NCBI RefSeq assembly: GCF_900177345.1 | Contig: NZ_FWZT01000028.1 | Coordinates: forward strand, 25,265 to 89,264 | DNA length: 64,000 bases | Reading direction: 5' to 3' | Origin: Pseudobacteriovorax antillogorgiicola | GTDB taxonomy: Bacteria > Bdellovibrionota_B > Oligoflexia > Oligoflexales > Oligoflexaceae | Shown here: positions 35,570 through 46,130 of the stretch, piece after piece | Layout of the letters: every line of letters starts with the position of its first letter | Position numbering within the stretch: position 1 is the stretch's first letter | Position numbers and translations under genes: made by a program | The notes under the pieces: model-generated | What the model was told of the DNA's origin: nothing | Databases searched by the model: none | What the model saw: only the letters and a program-made list of their open reading frames with translations

Positions 35570-36364
35570 CTAGAGGACATAGAAACCAATTGCTACGTAT
35601 AGGTAAGATGGATCGATATTACGATCCCATAGTGTTTCAGCTGACTGGCGCCAGTCACCGTCACTTGTAATCTGACTCCATTCGAAGGTATCTGACTCCT
35701 TGACAAGCACAGAAGGCTTCATACCCACAATCAGATAAAACCTCGATCCCTGGCTTTGCCAGGCAAAGTCTAAACAGGCTGATTGGCTGGAGCTGATAAA
35801 CGTAAAAGCCGCATTGGGGTCAGCTCTTGGATTTAGATACTCGAATGATAACCATGAGACCTCGTATCCTAGGCCAATACTCAGCCCACTCGTGAAGACA
35901 TACCGACCACCTGTAGCAGCTGAATAGCGATTATGAGCGATAACAACCTCTCCCAGGCCATTCAATTGCTGAAGTTGGTGAGCAGACCCATTCACAAACC
36001 ATTGCCAGCGTCGCCAGTTCAAGTGCCCTGCCACCATTGGCCCCGATGCATGACTCCCGGCTCCTCCCACAGCAAACCCTAAGCGATAGGGAAGATGCAT
36101 ACTTTTCATTCTCAATTTTGATTTCTTTTCTCTGACCACTGGATTTGACTTGAGTCGACTTTTTCTGCTTCTGGGAGTCTTGGGCGCAGCGGTAGCCTTG
36201 GTTTCCTTGAAATTCACATTCTGATTTTTCGTAGGAGTTGCTGGTATTTCCGGTTTTAAAGGCTTTGCCAAAGCGCTTGGGGGGAAGATACTCAAGTAGT
36301 ACCACATCGTAGTACAGTATAGAATGAAGCATCCGCGATAGGTTTTCCTAGCTTTGACAGCCAA
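35570..36364 (-). CDS. Predicted outer-membrane or periplasmic beta protein
   Basis: The 264 residues begin with a hydrophobic leader (to about residue 33, SALAKP), then a Lys/Pro/Arg-rich linker, then a beta-rich part with aromatic strand ends, closing with YVAIGFYVL. This suggests a small barrel tethered by a basic linker. The start is not certain. The function is unknown. Confidence 0.5.
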   Translation of the reverse strand: MAVKARKTYRGCFILYCTTMWYYLSIFPPSALAKPLKPEIPATPTKNQNVNFKETKATAAPKTPRSRKSRLKSNPVVREKKSKLRMKSMHLPYRLGFAVGGAGSHASGPMVAGHLNWRRWQWFVNGSAHQLQQLNGLGEVVIAHNRYSAATGGRYVFTSGLSIGLGYEVSWLSFEYLNPRADPNAAFTFISSSQSACLDFAWQSQGSRFYLIVGMKPSVLVKESDTFEWSQITSDGDWRQSAETLWDRNIDPSYLYVAIGFYVL

Positions 36365-36770
36365 GCTTGTCTCCTTTAACGTCCTTGACTGCCTGTCATC
36401 GGCGGAACTTCATGGGGAGATAAAAGTCTTGTGAAGAAACGCCCTGCACGCTGCGTCGTCGTTGACATAACTGGACGCTAAATTGAGACGCCAGTGGCAG
36501 AGTTCCAAAACCTTTACCAAAACAAAAGAAATAGAAGCTTGAATTGTGCCCCTTTAAGGGTACAGCAAGATCCCCTTCACTTGCGTAGCTTACTAATTTT
36601 GCATCATTATTCATAAGTGATTTTTTATCCCTTAAGCCAGACGGTCATCATAAGGGGAAAATTTTTGAGTATTTTTAAACTACTGGAGCATCTTCAGTTA
36701 GAAATTCTTAGGTCTCTAGGAGTTGGGCCGATATCTTGGACGTCAGAAGAATGCTGAAAGGATATCGACC
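36365..36770. other. Intergenic region upstream of the chemoreceptor
   Basis: About 400 bp separate two divergent genes. A 72-residue minus-strand frame at 36396-36614 is open, but I cannot support it as a gene. The right end holds the FliA-like promoter of the chemoreceptor. No RNA element is recognised. Confidence 0.3.
36708..36734 (+). promoter_or_regulatory. Possible FliA (sigma-28) promoter of the chemoreceptor
   Basis: TTAGGTCT, 11 bases, then GCCGATAT matches the motility-sigma consensus (TAAAGTTT-N11-GCCGATAA) at 5 of 8 and 7 of 8 positions. It ends 36 bases before the ATG of the chemoreceptor, a class of gene often read by this sigma factor. Confidence 0.4.
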
Positions 36771-38804
36771 ATGAATTTTGGTATCAACACAACGTTGAAA
36801 AGACTTTCTCTTAAAGGACGGGTTTGGCTCATACTCGGCACCATCACAACCATCGTTCTTCTGGGTGCTATAAGTGTTTTTTCCCTCATGAACTACATTA
36901 CTAACGGTTACCAACGAACCTTAGACCACTACAAGCGTATGGAAAGCGATTTCCGAACTATTAGAATTCAAATGCTTGAAATGACGCGAACGGAGAAAGA
37001 CTTTATATCGAGTAAAGATGAGATTTTTGTGGACCTCATGGCCGAAAGTTTCGACAACTTTGATAAGGCATTCACAGCAATGTTGGAAAACGACCAGGAA
37101 GTCGTGTCTGCTGAAATGCTACAAAATATTAAAACCAGTATTAGTGCGTACCGAAACGCTTTTCAAGACGTCGTGAAACTCACTATGGAGGAAACAGAAA
37201 AGATATCCGAAACTCGACGCCAGGGAAGTCGCTTAGAGGAGTACGCACTTAAACGCAGTGGTGGCAATAATGTATCGGCTGCAACCTATCAGGAAACGGT
37301 AAAGCTTCTCGAACTAGAGGCTCAGGGTAGCAACTTCCTCGGCAGCTTTAATCCTGAATATCTCGAACGAGCAGAAAAAACTGCTGAAGCCGTCAGATCC
37401 GGCGAAGGTTACGAGTTGGCATCGGCTTACCTATCACTTCTCAAAGAAGTCGCACAGCTCCACGATGCCGCGACCTCCAATGTAGAAAGTATCCAGCTCC
37501 ATCTTATGAAGGCCGAAGAAAGTATTCTGAAGGGTATTGAACTGCTCAAGGCAAAAGCGACGGAGCAGGCTCAAAAGATGAATGATGCGGCTGACCTTAT
37601 CGAAATTGGGATGATCATAGGTAGTTTCGTTGTAATTCTAATTACTGCTGGAGCCTTTGTCCTATTCAACAATTTATCCCGTAGTATGACTGATATTTCA
37701 AATAAAATTCGCTTATCTAGCCATGATACCTTTGTCAGTAGCGAAACCTTAAAAAGTGCATCCGACAAGGTTTCTAAAGCAGCAAGCGAACAAGCTTCGG
37801 CCATCCAAGAAACCGTTGCAACACTGAACGAAATCACGGCCATGGTAAACAAAAGTGTTGACAATGCGAACACGTCCACCGAAAAAGCAAACCTATCCCA
37901 TGAGATCGCTACGGAAGGGCGAGAGGCAGTGAACAATATGCGCCAGTCTATGAAGGATATCGAAGTTTCTATTACCAACATGATGAGCCAAGTGGAAGAA
38001 AGCAACGAACAAATCGAAAATATTGTCAGGATTATCAGCGAAATATCGAGCAAAACAGCTGTGATTAATGACATCGTCTTTCAAACTAAGCTTCTGTCAT
38101 TCAACGCTTCGGTCGAGGCCGCACGTGCTGGTGACCACGGCAAAGGATTCGCTGTCGTTGCAGAAGAGGTTGGTAACCTAGCTCAAATGAGTGGCAATGC
38201 AGCCAAGGAAATCTCTGAATTATTAGGTAATAGCAGCGAACGAGTGCAGCAGATCGTGAAGCGCTCCAAAGAAGAGATGGGTCGTTTGGTTCACGAAGGT
38301 AGCGATAAAGTGAGCGTTGGTGTTGATATCGCCAACCGCTGTGACGAGATTCTCGGTGAAGTTGTTGAGCATGTGAGCAACGTTAAAGAGCTTATGATCG
38401 AAATTTCCCACGCTTCAAAAGAACAGGCGGAAGGTGTGAACAATATTTCAATCGCAATGAACGAACTGGATGAAGCCACTCACTCTAATTCCGACATGGC
38501 TCATGAAACGTCAAGCTGCTCCAGCGAGCTAGCCACTCAGTCTCGTTCACTCGCTAGTGCTGTTGAGCTTCTCGATACTGAAGTTTTTGGCATGGGCAAG
38601 ACAAACAGCAGCCGCCCTGCAGCGCATGATAGCAAGCGCAGTGCTGAAGACGATCTTCAAGACAGCCTTGATGAGATCGATGTCAATGACAACGTTCATG
38701 AACTTCGTCGTGATCAAGGAACTGGCAAAGCCGCATCTAAAAAACGGGTGGTTGGTTTCGATGATATTCCATCTTCTGACAACCCCGGTTTCGACGACGA
38801 ATAA
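36771..38804 (+). CDS. Methyl-accepting chemotaxis protein
   Basis: The ATG at 36771 follows AAAGGA by 8 bases. The protein has one transmembrane helix near the N-terminus, a helical periplasmic sensor of about 240 residues, and a second helix (about 276-298, [16 protein letters not shown]). A long cytoplasmic coiled coil carries the signalling tip [21 protein letters not shown], slightly diverged from the usual QTNLLALNAAIEAARAG. No clear HAMP domain is seen. The C-terminal tail is acidic and disordered. It should signal to CheA/CheW elsewhere in the genome. Confidence 0.92.
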   Translation: MNFGINTTLKRLSLKGRVWLILGTITTIVLLGAISVFSLMNYITNGYQRTLDHYKRMESDFRTIRIQMLEMTRTEKDFISSKDEIFVDLMAESFDNFDKAFTAMLENDQEVVSAEMLQNIKTSISAYRNAFQDVVKLTMEETEKISETRRQGSRLEEYALKRSGGNNVSAATYQETVKLLELEAQGSNFLGSFNPEYLERAEKTAEAVRSGEGYELASAYLSLLKEVAQLHDAATSNVESIQLHLMKAEESILKGIELLKAKATEQAQKMNDAADLIEIGMIIGSFVVILITAGAFVLFNNLSRSMTDISNKIRLSSHDTFVSSETLKSASDKVSKAASEQASAIQETVATLNEITAMVNKSVDNANTSTEKANLSHEIATEGREAVNNMRQSMKDIEVSITNMMSQVEESNEQIENIVRIISEISSKTAVINDIVFQTKLLSFNASVEAARAGDHGKGFAVVAEEVGNLAQMSGNAAKEISELLGNSSERVQQIVKRSKEEMGRLVHEGSDKVSVGVDIANRCDEILGEVVEHVSNVKELMIEISHASKEQAEGVNNISIAMNELDEATHSNSDMAHETSSCSSELATQSRSLASAVELLDTEVFGMGKTNSSRPAAHDSKRSAEDDLQDSLDEIDVNDNVHELRRDQGTGKAASKKRVVGFDDIPSSDNPGFDDE

Positions 38805-38819
38805 TTCGATTGGCTCCCT

Positions 38820-39671
38820 ATGATGAACTTGGATAGAACAGCACTATACCATTCAGGATACTCCACCCTTTGCTTTGCACTTCTTTTGAGTTGCAATCAA
38901 CTGAATGTGAGTCGTAACGATGAGAATAGTAAGCCCAAAGGTGTAAGCCCTACAGAATCCCCCAGTGAAACGGAAAGCGCTGTGATCGACACTCAGGTCA
39001 ATGAGCCCGTTATGGCAGGTGGTGGTTTTCTTCATTGTAGCTACGTCGACCCAAGTGTTCAGAATCAAGTCGGATGCGGAGTTTATAACCCAGAGACGAA
39101 TACTAAAAAGAACCTATCGGGGATAGCTGATCAGCAGATTCAAGCCTTCGACTTAGGTGGCCTTCTGGTTCAGATCAATTTCCGTGCTGCTAATCAAGAC
39201 CCAAACTATCATTGGCTTACAGACGTTTCCTTAACTCCTCTGTTGGCACTACAGGTAAAAGCAAGCAGCCAGATTCAAGGTTTGGCGAATCAAGACCAGT
39301 TTGTGAGTATTTCTGACGAGATTCCATCGATCATCAACGAGAGTTTTGCACCAACGGAAGATGCTGTTATGGCTGCCACTCAACCCTGGTATTTGGGAGA
39401 CGTAGGGATTAACTGCCTGACGACTTGCCAAAATCGGGGTGGTGTCAACCAGCAGGCTATGGAAGACTTCTCGTCTGCTCAATTCTGTAGTCAGGTACTC
39501 ACGAGTTTGAATCTGACTGTAGACTCTGTCGATCTTCTAAGCTTCGCCAATCGCCCCTGGGCTTGCCTGTACCGACCGGACTTGAGAATCTTGTATGTTG
39601 CAGCCGTTCAGAATATTGATGCAAACGCCTCCCAAGGCGGCATGCAAAGACTCTGTTCCTGCCAAAACTAA
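38820..39671 (+). CDS. Hypothetical lipoprotein
   Basis: The 283 residues have a hydrophobic leader ending in a lipobox (LLLSC), then a Ser/Glu/Pro linker, then a Cys-containing domain (CLTTCQNRGG, CLYRP, LCSCQN) that is probably disulphide-bonded. It starts 15 bp after the chemoreceptor stop, without a strong ribosome-binding site, so it may be co-transcribed with it. No family is recognised. Confidence 0.6.
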   Translation: MMNLDRTALYHSGYSTLCFALLLSCNQLNVSRNDENSKPKGVSPTESPSETESAVIDTQVNEPVMAGGGFLHCSYVDPSVQNQVGCGVYNPETNTKKNLSGIADQQIQAFDLGGLLVQINFRAANQDPNYHWLTDVSLTPLLALQVKASSQIQGLANQDQFVSISDEIPSIINESFAPTEDAVMAATQPWYLGDVGINCLTTCQNRGGVNQQAMEDFSSAQFCSQVLTSLNLTVDSVDLLSFANRPWACLYRPDLRILYVAAVQNIDANASQGGMQRLCSCQN

Positions 39672-41473
39672 CCTGGCAAGTCAGAGCCTCTCATGAGGGG
39701 AAATAGCTGGACACTGAGCTGATAGATTCCGTTGGGCTCTGAGGTTTTGCTAGCTCGTTCAAAAATTTGATACAAAAACCTGTCATACACCTTTTGAATT
39801 TCTTTTCTTGTAGCATCATCGGTTGTAAAGCTTATCGAAATAAAATCTCCTTGGTCTGGCTGCTTCCACGCTTCAGAAAGCAAGGCAAGATTCAATACAT
39901 CCGTATGAAACTGAATGCCCTGCAAATAGCTTGGCTCTTCAGCGATGATATCCTTCGTCGTTTGGCTTAGTCGACCTTTGAGCTGATCATACTTCAGAAA
40001 CCCGCCGCGTTTAAGCATTGATAGGCTAGACTTGATATCACTGATGGGAATTCCTGGGTTCATATGCAAACCGAACCATGTGGGATCATCTTTTACTCCT
40101 GGCAAGCCCACCATCTCACGTATCAGCAAATTGCACCAACGGCTATCGCGAAAATCTTCATTTTCTTCGCGAAGTTGCTCCACTGGCTTAGGAGCAATGC
40201 GAGTCAAGGGAAAAAACTGTAGATTAAAGTGGTAGAGATCACGCCCTCGGCTCTTCTGAAGCAACAAGGTAGCCTCTCGTTTGAAATTTTGATAGAGTTC
40301 CATATATTCTGGGATCGCATTCTTAGCAACTCCAATCATCATAGTCTTGTAATCACGATGTGCTTTCTTTACCGTAAGCCCTTCCTGTGCGACCTCCATA
40401 CCGCGACGACAGTAGTCGTGGTCTTGCCGAGCTGCAATAAAGCCGCGGAGGAGAACCCGCCCCGTAATGACTTGAAGATCCTTTTCCTTATTCAAACGAA
40501 TCAGCCGTTTCCGTAAAAGTGCTTTTGCACATCGCTCGATATCAAGCTCGTTATTTGCGATCCCTAGAAGATTTTGCCCACGAATATCAAGCTTACTTTC
40601 CAAGCTTTTAAGATAGGCCATGGGAAGGAGGGGATCTACGCCTTGTACCTTAACAGTTCGCGTAAATGCCAAACCACCCAGGAACGTCATAGGAAAGCCA
40701 TACCCCATAGCGGCGGGACCGTGATAGGCAAGGTGAATTTGTTTTTGGATATGACCAACAAACACCTTAAATACTCCTGAGTTCCGAGGATCAACGGATA
40801 GCTTGAATATGGCCTTTTGAATATCTTTGATAATTGCTTGGCTAAGCTCTTCTTCTTCGTAGCCTTTCAGATCACCAAGAATAACATAGATATCGAGAGA
40901 GTATGGCCTGATTCGAATTGCAAACCGCTTTCCATGACGGCGCGGATTGTACTCTGTTTTCTTAGCAAGGGGATAATTTCGAATATCTTCCTTAGAGTGA
41001 ACTTTGCGTTCCCAGATGCTTTGAATGCACGACGGATCAAGTTTCCAATCACAATTTTTCTTTTCAAGCCGCTTGTTTAAGTAATATTCCAACCAGTAGG
41101 GGTGAATCCTCTTCATTTCTTCACTGTTTAGATCAATAGTCACCAATGCATAATCTTTATGCTTTGGGCTTAGGTCGATATTGATTTCTTGAATCTTCGG
41201 CCCACCGAGGCCTATTAAAATTGAAAGAGGACGGGGGAGGTTTTTAACCTTCAATAGATCCCAAACGCCTTTGAGATCATCGGGCATCAGTTCAAATGCA
41301 TCGATCTTCCCCCCACTTCTCAAACCAGCCAGAAGCAAGCGAGCATGCCCCATCACTTGCTGAGGAGCATTCTCAAGAATTTCGACCATCTCAGGATCAA
41401 TTGTTACAGTGACGAGCCCATGTTCTACATGAAGGCTCTTCTCCACTTTTTGTAGTTTTGGCTGCCTTGCCAT
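39668..41473 (-). CDS. Tandem TIGR02147/DUF4423-module protein
   Basis: The 601 residues end in two copies of a module resembling the C-terminal half of TIGR02147 proteins. The first copy is about 300-424 (ending HFNLQFFPLT) and the second about 445-595 (WCNLLIREM...QLSVQLFPL). TIGR02147 proteins are normally about 270 residues with one copy, of unknown function and perhaps regulatory. The N-terminal 300 residues are unassigned. It follows a lipoprotein gene after 33 bp, so the two probably form an operon. There is no signal peptide. Confidence 0.7.
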   Translation of the reverse strand: MARQPKLQKVEKSLHVEHGLVTVTIDPEMVEILENAPQQVMGHARLLLAGLRSGGKIDAFELMPDDLKGVWDLLKVKNLPRPLSILIGLGGPKIQEINIDLSPKHKDYALVTIDLNSEEMKRIHPYWLEYYLNKRLEKKNCDWKLDPSCIQSIWERKVHSKEDIRNYPLAKKTEYNPRRHGKRFAIRIRPYSLDIYVILGDLKGYEEEELSQAIIKDIQKAIFKLSVDPRNSGVFKVFVGHIQKQIHLAYHGPAAMGYGFPMTFLGGLAFTRTVKVQGVDPLLPMAYLKSLESKLDIRGQNLLGIANNELDIERCAKALLRKRLIRLNKEKDLQVITGRVLLRGFIAARQDHDYCRRGMEVAQEGLTVKKAHRDYKTMMIGVAKNAIPEYMELYQNFKREATLLLQKSRGRDLYHFNLQFFPLTRIAPKPVEQLREENEDFRDSRWCNLLIREMVGLPGVKDDPTWFGLHMNPGIPISDIKSSLSMLKRGGFLKYDQLKGRLSQTTKDIIAEEPSYLQGIQFHTDVLNLALLSEAWKQPDQGDFISISFTTDDATRKEIQKVYDRFLYQIFERASKTSEPNGIYQLSVQLFPLMRGSDLPG

Positions 41474-41506
41474 TGATCTTCCATATCCTTTAGGAAGGCT
41501 ATTCTG

Positions 41507-42583
41507 CTAATCATCACCATCGCCAACCAGCTCGTCGTCGTCCAATTGACCATCTGTATCTTGATCCTCTCCAAACTTTGTGGAGCGGCGGATATTCTGC
41601 AAGATCGCATCATACAATGGCCGGTTTTCTTTCTCATTGATGTGGATTTCGCCTCGGGTATTGACCGTAGCCGTATTCAAATTGACATCCACAAACCAAG
41701 CACCCAAAGCAAACTTGATGATCATGTCGTTGGTATCGTCTGCATCCACCTGGAGACCACCAGTACCCTTGAGTTTTATCGGTGTTAGTTGCCTAACTTC
41801 CACTTCAACCCTCCTTGTAGTGCTATCAATTTCGATGACGCCTTCGACTAAGGCTGCCCGATTTAGAAGTTTAGGGTCACTTGATTCCCGTAAGGGTCTT
41901 AATTCGAACTCGACTCGTTGGTAGGAGCCATCGAGTGCGCTGAATGAATCAATACTTGGTGTAACAGTGTTGGCAAGAAGATCATAAACATAGTCATTAT
42001 CTTTAAGTTTCAGGGAGCTATCTTCGGTATCTTCCAATGCATCTTTCTCATCTTGCAACTCTTTTTCAATACTAGCGACTTCCTCTTCATGAGTTGCCCG
42101 CTCCTCATCTTCTTGCTCACGAAGTGCTTCTTTTTCTTCCTCAGTCGCTGCAGCAGCAATAAGCTCATCATACTCAGCTTCAATGCTTTCTATGGAGCCT
42201 TCCTTTTCTTCTCGTGTAGTCGCTTTACCAGGATCTTCTTGCTCTTCAATTTGAGAGAGGCGTTCGTCTAGGCCTTGCTCAAACTCAGACTCCTCAGCAC
42301 TAGGAACCATTCTCAAGCGACTCACAGTCAAGCGGCCGTAATTTATAGTCAAGCCATTCGGCAAAATCAAGGGTGTCGACGCTCCCTGCAGGGTTGCCGA
42401 GCTATCAGCTGATAAGGTCAGCGTCATTGAGCTCGATGTTCCCGTGGAGTCGTCTGGTATACTACCATCAGCTTCCACTCCATCAGTTTCATCAGCTGGG
42501 TTTCCCACAAAGACACCACATTGAACCATAAGAATACAAGTACATAGAAAGCTCAGGCCTCTACCGGAGATCAGATTCTTCAT
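41507..42583 (-). CDS. Lipoprotein with acidic coiled coil
   Basis: The start at 42583 has AAGGA upstream. A lipobox (MVQCG) is followed by VFVGNP, a short motif I associate with lipoproteins next to TIGR02147 genes; that is memory, not shown here. A central Glu-rich coiled coil (about 95-185) separates two beta-rich parts. The C-terminus is very acidic (DQDTDGQLDDDEL), possibly calcium-binding. It precedes the tandem DUF4423 gene in one probable operon. Confidence 0.65.
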   Translation of the reverse strand: MKNLISGRGLSFLCTCILMVQCGVFVGNPADETDGVEADGSIPDDSTGTSSSMTLTLSADSSATLQGASTPLILPNGLTINYGRLTVSRLRMVPSAEESEFEQGLDERLSQIEEQEDPGKATTREEKEGSIESIEAEYDELIAAAATEEEKEALREQEDEERATHEEEVASIEKELQDEKDALEDTEDSSLKLKDNDYVYDLLANTVTPSIDSFSALDGSYQRVEFELRPLRESSDPKLLNRAALVEGVIEIDSTTRRVEVEVRQLTPIKLKGTGGLQVDADDTNDMIIKFALGAWFVDVNLNTATVNTRGEIHINEKENRPLYDAILQNIRRSTKFGEDQDTDGQLDDDELVGDGDD

Positions 42584-42779
42584 GATGGATTCCTTGTTTG
42601 AGATATCTTTGGTTAATATAGCACAATTTTTAGGTATATTCCTGGGCAGGACTTGACAGATCATATATCAAGACGCCGTTATAAATACTAATCGGGAGAA
42701 TTTATTTGTCCTTTAGTACTTCTAATTTATCTATATGTTTTAGGCTTTTATATGGCTATTTATGAAGATTTGGACCGTT

Positions 42780-45700
42780 TTACTGTCCTTTCTTTTGTAT
42801 ATCCCCAATGTTTGGGAGCGAGTAAGTTCTTTGAATCGTTGACAATGCTGCTTCAAGGTCCAGAGGAAAAACCAGCACTTCTGACTTTGATCCTAGATCT
42901 CTGGGTAAGACTTTGGATCGTTTTCCTATCTCGTGAGCAAATACCATGTATTTTCCATCCACAACCTGGCAGACCTCAGTACAGTCCACGAACAGTTCGT
43001 TCGGGATGTAGCCAATTTTAACGTATTGATTGCCCATGCTCGAATAAAGAGTTAAATCACTTCTAGTTAAGAATCCTAGGAAATCGTCATGAACGAATAT
43101 TTTAATTAGGCCCAGCTTTCCAATAGCAGAGTTATCTGAAACTCCCTCATTCAAAAGAAAGCCATTTAAGTTTACCGCGCTCATCTTACGGTTTCGACTC
43201 CAAACACCCAATACATAATCCGTCTCCAGCTCCTGGCTTGCAACAAGCTCTTCCTCTTGCAAATCGTATAGCTTTACAAAATTCATATCTGCGATATACG
43301 CTATTGTTTTATCGCTCTTGTTAACATAAAAGGGTTGAAACGCACGTGACGTTGTTCGGAATCTTGGCATTTTTACTACGCCTTCTTTTTTGTAGTACTT
43401 AAGGACAAGTTCTTCTTTTTCATTAATAAAAGCGATTCCATCTGTAAAATCTCTGAAGAGGTAGCCACCTTTCGAAAGTGCGTGGTTTTCGATTATTTTC
43501 TTAGATTTTAAGTTCAATACCCACAACTTCCCATCAAATTCATAGCTAACATGTTTTTCATTACATTCCATTAGAGGGAGTTTTGATTTTTTCCTTCCCT
43601 TGAGTGAGGATGCCCAAATCAGTTCAGACTCTTTAGATGTAAGGTTGACTCTACTTATTGACCCGTCCTGATGCTGTGTCACAACTTGTCCATTTTCAAG
43701 CATACAACCATCTACTATTAGGTCCTTTTTTTGACCAAATGAAAATTCCTCAACGACATCCCCAGATAGAGAAATAGAAAACAGACTATTTTTTTCCGAA
43801 GCGAGCAAAACGAATTTGATTCCTCTCCCCAGAAGTGATTCAGTTCGGCCTAGGGCTTTTGAAAATTTAAATTCAGTCGGTTGCGATTGAATAGTCAGGA
43901 AGTCTGTTTCCTTTATCTCCACTATTGAGTCTTTAGATTGGCTGAAAAAAACTGGATTGGCACGTAACGGTCCAAACATCGCCTTTGCTAATCTCCCTCC
44001 TCCGCTCTCTATGAAAGTAGTGGGTTCTTCTCCATACCACACGATACTTCCTCCTAAGTAGTGGCCAGAGACAAACTTACGTCGACCCGGGTCAAAATCC
44101 CAAAATGCCATTTTATAGCCATTTTGTGGCTTGTAGGAGACAATTCCTGTGTCATTATAGAAGTAAGAAATTCCATTCTCTTCTAATACGCCAATCATGC
44201 CATTGTAAAAAGTAGACTTCTGCGGGAACTGAGGATTCTTTAGTCCTATTTTTCTAAGGACTTTCTTTGAATTTCGATCGAATACATAGGTAACACTATC
44301 GCTGAACTCATCCTTTCCTTTTAAGACAGCGATACTTGATGATGAGTTCAAGGCGCCGACACCAACAGCTGGAAATGGTAGGTTTTCCACAACTTGATTT
44401 TTAAGGTCGAATATTGCTACCAATCGCTCCTTGCTAGGGCTATAGTAACTTATGTAAACTTCATCTGAGACTCCATCAAACAACACTGGAGTTGGGCTTT
44501 TATAATCTCCAGGAATCGCCATACTAGCTTCAACTTTTGAAACGAAGCTTGAAATATATATTCTATCAGAATCATTATTGATACACGCTATCTCGTATAC
44601 ATTGGCATCGTAGAGTTTCTGCTTACAATTCGCGTTAAGCAGTATGCATTCATTTTGCTTCTGATCTAGCTGATATCTACAAACTCCGTCGGATGCGCTA
44701 TTTGCCAAAATCCCTTCTTCATCCACGAACGAATAAAATGAATTGGTATCGTCTCCAATTATGACAACTTCATCTGGCTTTTTTGTATCAATTGACTTCA
44801 ACTTCCCATTTTCGTGGAAAACTAATTTCCCCTTTATAATCCCGTCTAAATTTAGTTGAGATGATCTGTATTCACCAAGAATATGTAGGTTTTGTCCAAC
44901 CTTAAATATGGTATTGCTAAGCTTTTCATAGATTGTAGCTATTTCATTGCCTTCTAAACCACCTAGACGTTGTGTAAGTTCTTCTAAGATTCTTATGGTT
45001 GCCGCGGTATCGTGAGCTTCAGATGCTGACAAAGCTCGCGCTGAAAGAACTTCGATCTCATCCAAAGTTCTTTGATCGAATATCTCGATTGACAGGCGAA
45101 CCAAACCTGTTTCGTTACCATGTTTGTCAACTCCCTTGATGAAAAAGTTGTGCTGGCCTCTCTTAGGTGCTTGCAGTGCCCCTGAAAAGCCTCGAAAATT
45201 GCACTCATCTAGACCGAAGTTTTCATCTGCTGAGCAATAAAAGTACTCAAGGTCCTTACCCTCAGATGATGAGAATACAATTTCTTCCTGAGGGTTCAAT
45301 CTAACGATTTCATCTAAAAGACTCACATTAGCAAGCAATGTAGGTGCATTACGTTGAACTTTGTACTTAAAATGACCGGCCCTAACCGAATCCTCAGATA
45401 GGAGGTCTATGAAGGAGTACTCGATATCGTAGATTCCGTCAGCTAGCTGTGCTGAAAGGCTAAGTGTTTTCTGCTCAAAATCATCGAACCAAACAGCATG
45501 ATTGGGAGAATTTTCCCCTTTTATGGTAAGGCTCAGCACTTTGTCAGCAAACCCTTGGCCCGCTAAAGTAAGCCCTAAGTTATCCCTAATGTTGCCTAAT
45601 ACTAGTTCCCCTGATCGAGGCAACTTAAGCTCGGAAAAATTTTCCCTCTCATACTTTATTAGTTCAATCGAAGGGTTTGCCGACTTTGCAGTTGAAACAC

Positions 45701-45995
45701 TGATACGCCCAAAGTATACAAGTGGGCCTTCTCGAAAAACCGCTGCAATTTCTCCCTCGGTATAAGTTTCCAGGTCGACTTTGATACAACCTTTCGAGCT
45801 AAATTCCAGTAGATTGATCTCTGATTTCGAGACAATAAAGGCCTTAGACCTATCTAGGTCAAGCTTCATCAAAGGATAGACAAGCCGAGTTTTCTCGCTT
45901 GAGGCCTCTCCACAGTCATAAATCTCTTGGTGGTAAATATTTGAGACTTTTTCACAAGCAAAAAGCAGCACTGGTAAAAGAACTAAGTATTTCAT
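42780..45995 (-). CDS. Large lipoprotein with predicted beta-propeller
   Basis: The 1071 residues begin with a lipobox (LLFAC). An N-terminal beta-sandwich part (about 20-310) includes a CSADENFGLDEC loop. A helical stretch (about 320-370) comes next, then about 700 residues of short repeated strands resembling a large beta-propeller. It is paralogous to the broken gene at 48471-51820, sharing the domain order and the Cys-containing loop. It is probably anchored facing the periplasm or outside. The function is unknown; a binding scaffold is likely. Confidence 0.7.
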   Translation of the reverse strand: MKYLVLLPVLLFACEKVSNIYHQEIYDCGEASSEKTRLVYPLMKLDLDRSKAFIVSKSEINLLEFSSKGCIKVDLETYTEGEIAAVFREGPLVYFGRISVSTAKSANPSIELIKYERENFSELKLPRSGELVLGNIRDNLGLTLAGQGFADKVLSLTIKGENSPNHAVWFDDFEQKTLSLSAQLADGIYDIEYSFIDLLSEDSVRAGHFKYKVQRNAPTLLANVSLLDEIVRLNPQEEIVFSSSEGKDLEYFYCSADENFGLDECNFRGFSGALQAPKRGQHNFFIKGVDKHGNETGLVRLSIEIFDQRTLDEIEVLSARALSASEAHDTAATIRILEELTQRLGGLEGNEIATIYEKLSNTIFKVGQNLHILGEYRSSQLNLDGIIKGKLVFHENGKLKSIDTKKPDEVVIIGDDTNSFYSFVDEEGILANSASDGVCRYQLDQKQNECILLNANCKQKLYDANVYEIACINNDSDRIYISSFVSKVEASMAIPGDYKSPTPVLFDGVSDEVYISYYSPSKERLVAIFDLKNQVVENLPFPAVGVGALNSSSSIAVLKGKDEFSDSVTYVFDRNSKKVLRKIGLKNPQFPQKSTFYNGMIGVLEENGISYFYNDTGIVSYKPQNGYKMAFWDFDPGRRKFVSGHYLGGSIVWYGEEPTTFIESGGGRLAKAMFGPLRANPVFFSQSKDSIVEIKETDFLTIQSQPTEFKFSKALGRTESLLGRGIKFVLLASEKNSLFSISLSGDVVEEFSFGQKKDLIVDGCMLENGQVVTQHQDGSISRVNLTSKESELIWASSLKGRKKSKLPLMECNEKHVSYEFDGKLWVLNLKSKKIIENHALSKGGYLFRDFTDGIAFINEKEELVLKYYKKEGVVKMPRFRTTSRAFQPFYVNKSDKTIAYIADMNFVKLYDLQEEELVASQELETDYVLGVWSRNRKMSAVNLNGFLLNEGVSDNSAIGKLGLIKIFVHDDFLGFLTRSDLTLYSSMGNQYVKIGYIPNELFVDCTEVCQVVDGKYMVFAHEIGKRSKVLPRDLGSKSEVLVFPLDLEAALSTIQRTYSLPNIGDIQKKGQ

Positions 45996-46079
45996 CGCAC
46001 TCTCTTGTCGATATTTCCTTAGTTTTCGTCAAAGAGAGAGATATCTTGAAAGGGTTGAGTCTGGGATTAGTGTTTCAGG

Positions 46080-46117
46080 CACCATAGCAGTAGATCGTAA
46101 CCCAACATGCTATGGTG
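46080..46117. repeat. Perfect 10-base inverted repeat upstream of the large lipoprotein
   Basis: CACCATAGCA and TGCTATGGTG flank 18 bases, between the cytochrome-like gene and the large lipoprotein gene. There is no T-run. It could be an operator or an RNA processing hairpin. Confidence 0.4.
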
Positions 46118-46130
46118 GATAAGTATTACA

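Noticed and set aside
36396..36614. 72-residue minus-strand open frame upstream of the chemoreceptor
   Set aside because: No family resemblance, odd Phe/Arg-rich composition and no convincing ribosome-binding site; treated as non-coding.
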